Source: Minisyncoccota bacterium
GTDB lineage: Bacteria; Patescibacteriota; Microgenomatia; UBA1400; PJMF01
Direction: 5' to 3'
Assembly: GCA_012799795.1 (NCBI GenBank)
Contig: JAAZKO010000058.1
Span: 1-6,643 of the forward strand
Length of the DNA: 6,643 nucleotides
Positions 6,274 to 6,643 of this stretch are shown one piece after another; the stretch's first letter is position 1, and every line of letters begins with the position of its first letter. The position numbers were made by a program, and so were the translations under genes. Under the pieces are notes generated by a model. That model saw only the letters and a list, made by a program, of their open reading frames with translations. It made no database searches and had not been told where the DNA came from.

Positions 6274-6525
6274 TTATTCTTTTTCTTGAACGCTGGCTTC
6301 AGGAACGAACTCGTTAAGATAAGCGATGAAAGCTCCTAAGCTGTTTTCTTCAATAAAAACTTCTAGAACATAGGGAAGATCTTTACTCAACTCGCTTGTA
6401 CATTTTACGGCATGTGTTTCATTACTGTGATTAAAACCAAAAATTATTCTATTTAATCGTTCTTCTTCCTCAATATTTGTGCATTGAGCAGTCACAATAA
6501 TTTTTTTCATGTTTTCTTTACTCAT
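6274..6525 (-). CDS. small unknown protein (83 aa)
   Basis: I do not recognise this gene. It encodes an 83-residue acidic, cytoplasmic-looking protein without signal peptide or membrane segment. The pattern of short beta segments and helices (KKIIVTAQC at 7-15, an acidic helix around 17-29, LPYVLEVFIEE at 50-60, a helix around 61-69) would suit a small alpha/beta, perhaps ferredoxin-like, fold. Its two cysteines (C15, C42) are far apart and form no metal motif. ATG 6525 is chosen over the ATG five codons later (6510) because AAAGG lies 4 nt upstream of it. It has its own leader and promoter-like sequences to the right, and its stop lies 4 nt from that of the cytochrome b5-like gene. Real coding is supported by the start context and by the neat packing, not by homology. 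Confidence 0.6.
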   Translation of the reverse strand: MSKENMKKIIVTAQCTNIEEEERLNRIIFGFNHSNETHAVKCTSELSKDLPYVLEVFIEENSLGAFIAYLNEFVPEASVQEKE

Positions 6526-6529
6526 AGAA

Positions 6530-6534
6530 CCTTT
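6530..6534 (-). promoter_or_regulatory. Shine-Dalgarno site of the 83-aa gene
   Basis: AAAGG on the minus strand (within GAGAAAGG), separated by TTCT from ATG 6525. It is the clearest ribosome binding site in the window and decides the start of this gene. Confidence 0.55.
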
Positions 6535-6554
6535 CTCGCTTTATTTTATTTTAA

Positions 6555-6568
6555 TGTATACAAGTATA
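6555..6568 (-). promoter_or_regulatory. promoter-like region of the 83-aa gene
   Basis: Two overlapping -10-like hexamers on the minus strand, TATACT (6568-6563) and TATACA (6560-6555), sit 30-40 nt above the ATG. TAAACA (6583-6578) is at 17-nt spacing from the second. The surrounding 6554-6572 is an imperfect dyad (ATGTATAC ... TATATCAT) that could serve as an operator. The remaining bases to 6643 contain no convincing gene. All elements are weak matches in A+T-rich DNA. Confidence 0.3.
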
Positions 6569-6643
6569 TCATGAAAATGTTTATTATCTCTTTAAATATT
6601 TAATAATTTTGAAGGAGAAATGTTCTAATTAATTTTTGTCTCT

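Noticed and set aside
105..6525. Alternative genetic code (UGA read as glycine, as in Gracilibacteria/Absconditabacteria)
   Set aside because: All six complete genes end in TAA or TAG, but none contains an internal TGA, and their full-length proteins need only the standard code.
6611..6628. GAAGGAGAAATG, a strong Shine-Dalgarno-like sequence next to an ATG on the plus strand
   Set aside because: The ATG (6620) reads only MF before TAA, and the spacing to AAGGAG is too short; no other start follows before the window edge.
1..6643. tRNA or rRNA genes, CRISPR arrays, insertion sequences
   Set aside because: No repeated spacer pattern, no transposase-like reading and no RNA-gene-like sequence was seen; the gaps between genes are too short to hold them.

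Overview
This is an A+T-rich, tightly packed bacterial window with six complete genes and possibly the tail of a seventh at the left edge. The density, the weak or absent Shine-Dalgarno sites, the lysine/asparagine/isoleucine-rich proteins and the gene types (GT-C glycosyltransferase with a 'VFDHPTIFIF' tail, secreted cytochrome b5-like protein, orphan small proteins) fit a Candidate Phyla Radiation / Patescibacteria genome. That placement is inference: there is no rRNA or ribosomal protein gene to anchor it. The standard code (TAA/TAG stops, no internal TGA) is sufficient for every complete gene.

Layout. Positions 1-116 hold a perfect 32-bp inverted repeat with a 3-nt loop, which buries the start codon of the next gene. 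A plus-strand MFS drug-efflux-type transporter (105-1319) runs tail-to-tail into a minus-strand GT-C membrane glycosyltransferase (2956-1316), with the stop codons overlapping by 4 nt. Upstream of the glycosyltransferase on the same strand are a divergent protein with archaeo-eukaryotic primase (AEP) catalytic motifs (4474-3002) and, 2 nt before it, an endonuclease IV-like TIM barrel protein with all nine metal ligands in order (5469-4477). A short divergent promoter region (5470-5555) separates this operon from a plus-strand exported cytochrome b5-like membrane protein (5556-6269). That gene converges with a small unknown protein (6525-6274), and the last ~118 nt hold that gene's leader and promoter.

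The most interesting unit is the pair of endonuclease IV-like and AEP-like genes. The 2-nt spacing implies co-expression, and the motifs suggest an incision plus primase/polymerase gap-filling module, analogous in logic to the polymerase/nuclease pairing of LigD-based repair but built from a PriS-like AEP and an Nfo-like nuclease. The AEP-like protein also has a C-terminal ~190-residue region that I cannot assign. The glycosyltransferase 45 nt downstream is probably on the same transcript, with no obvious functional link. Promoter geometry in the divergent region suggests that both flanking genes give leaderless or nearly leaderless mRNAs, whereas the small gene at the right has a leader with a Shine-Dalgarno site.
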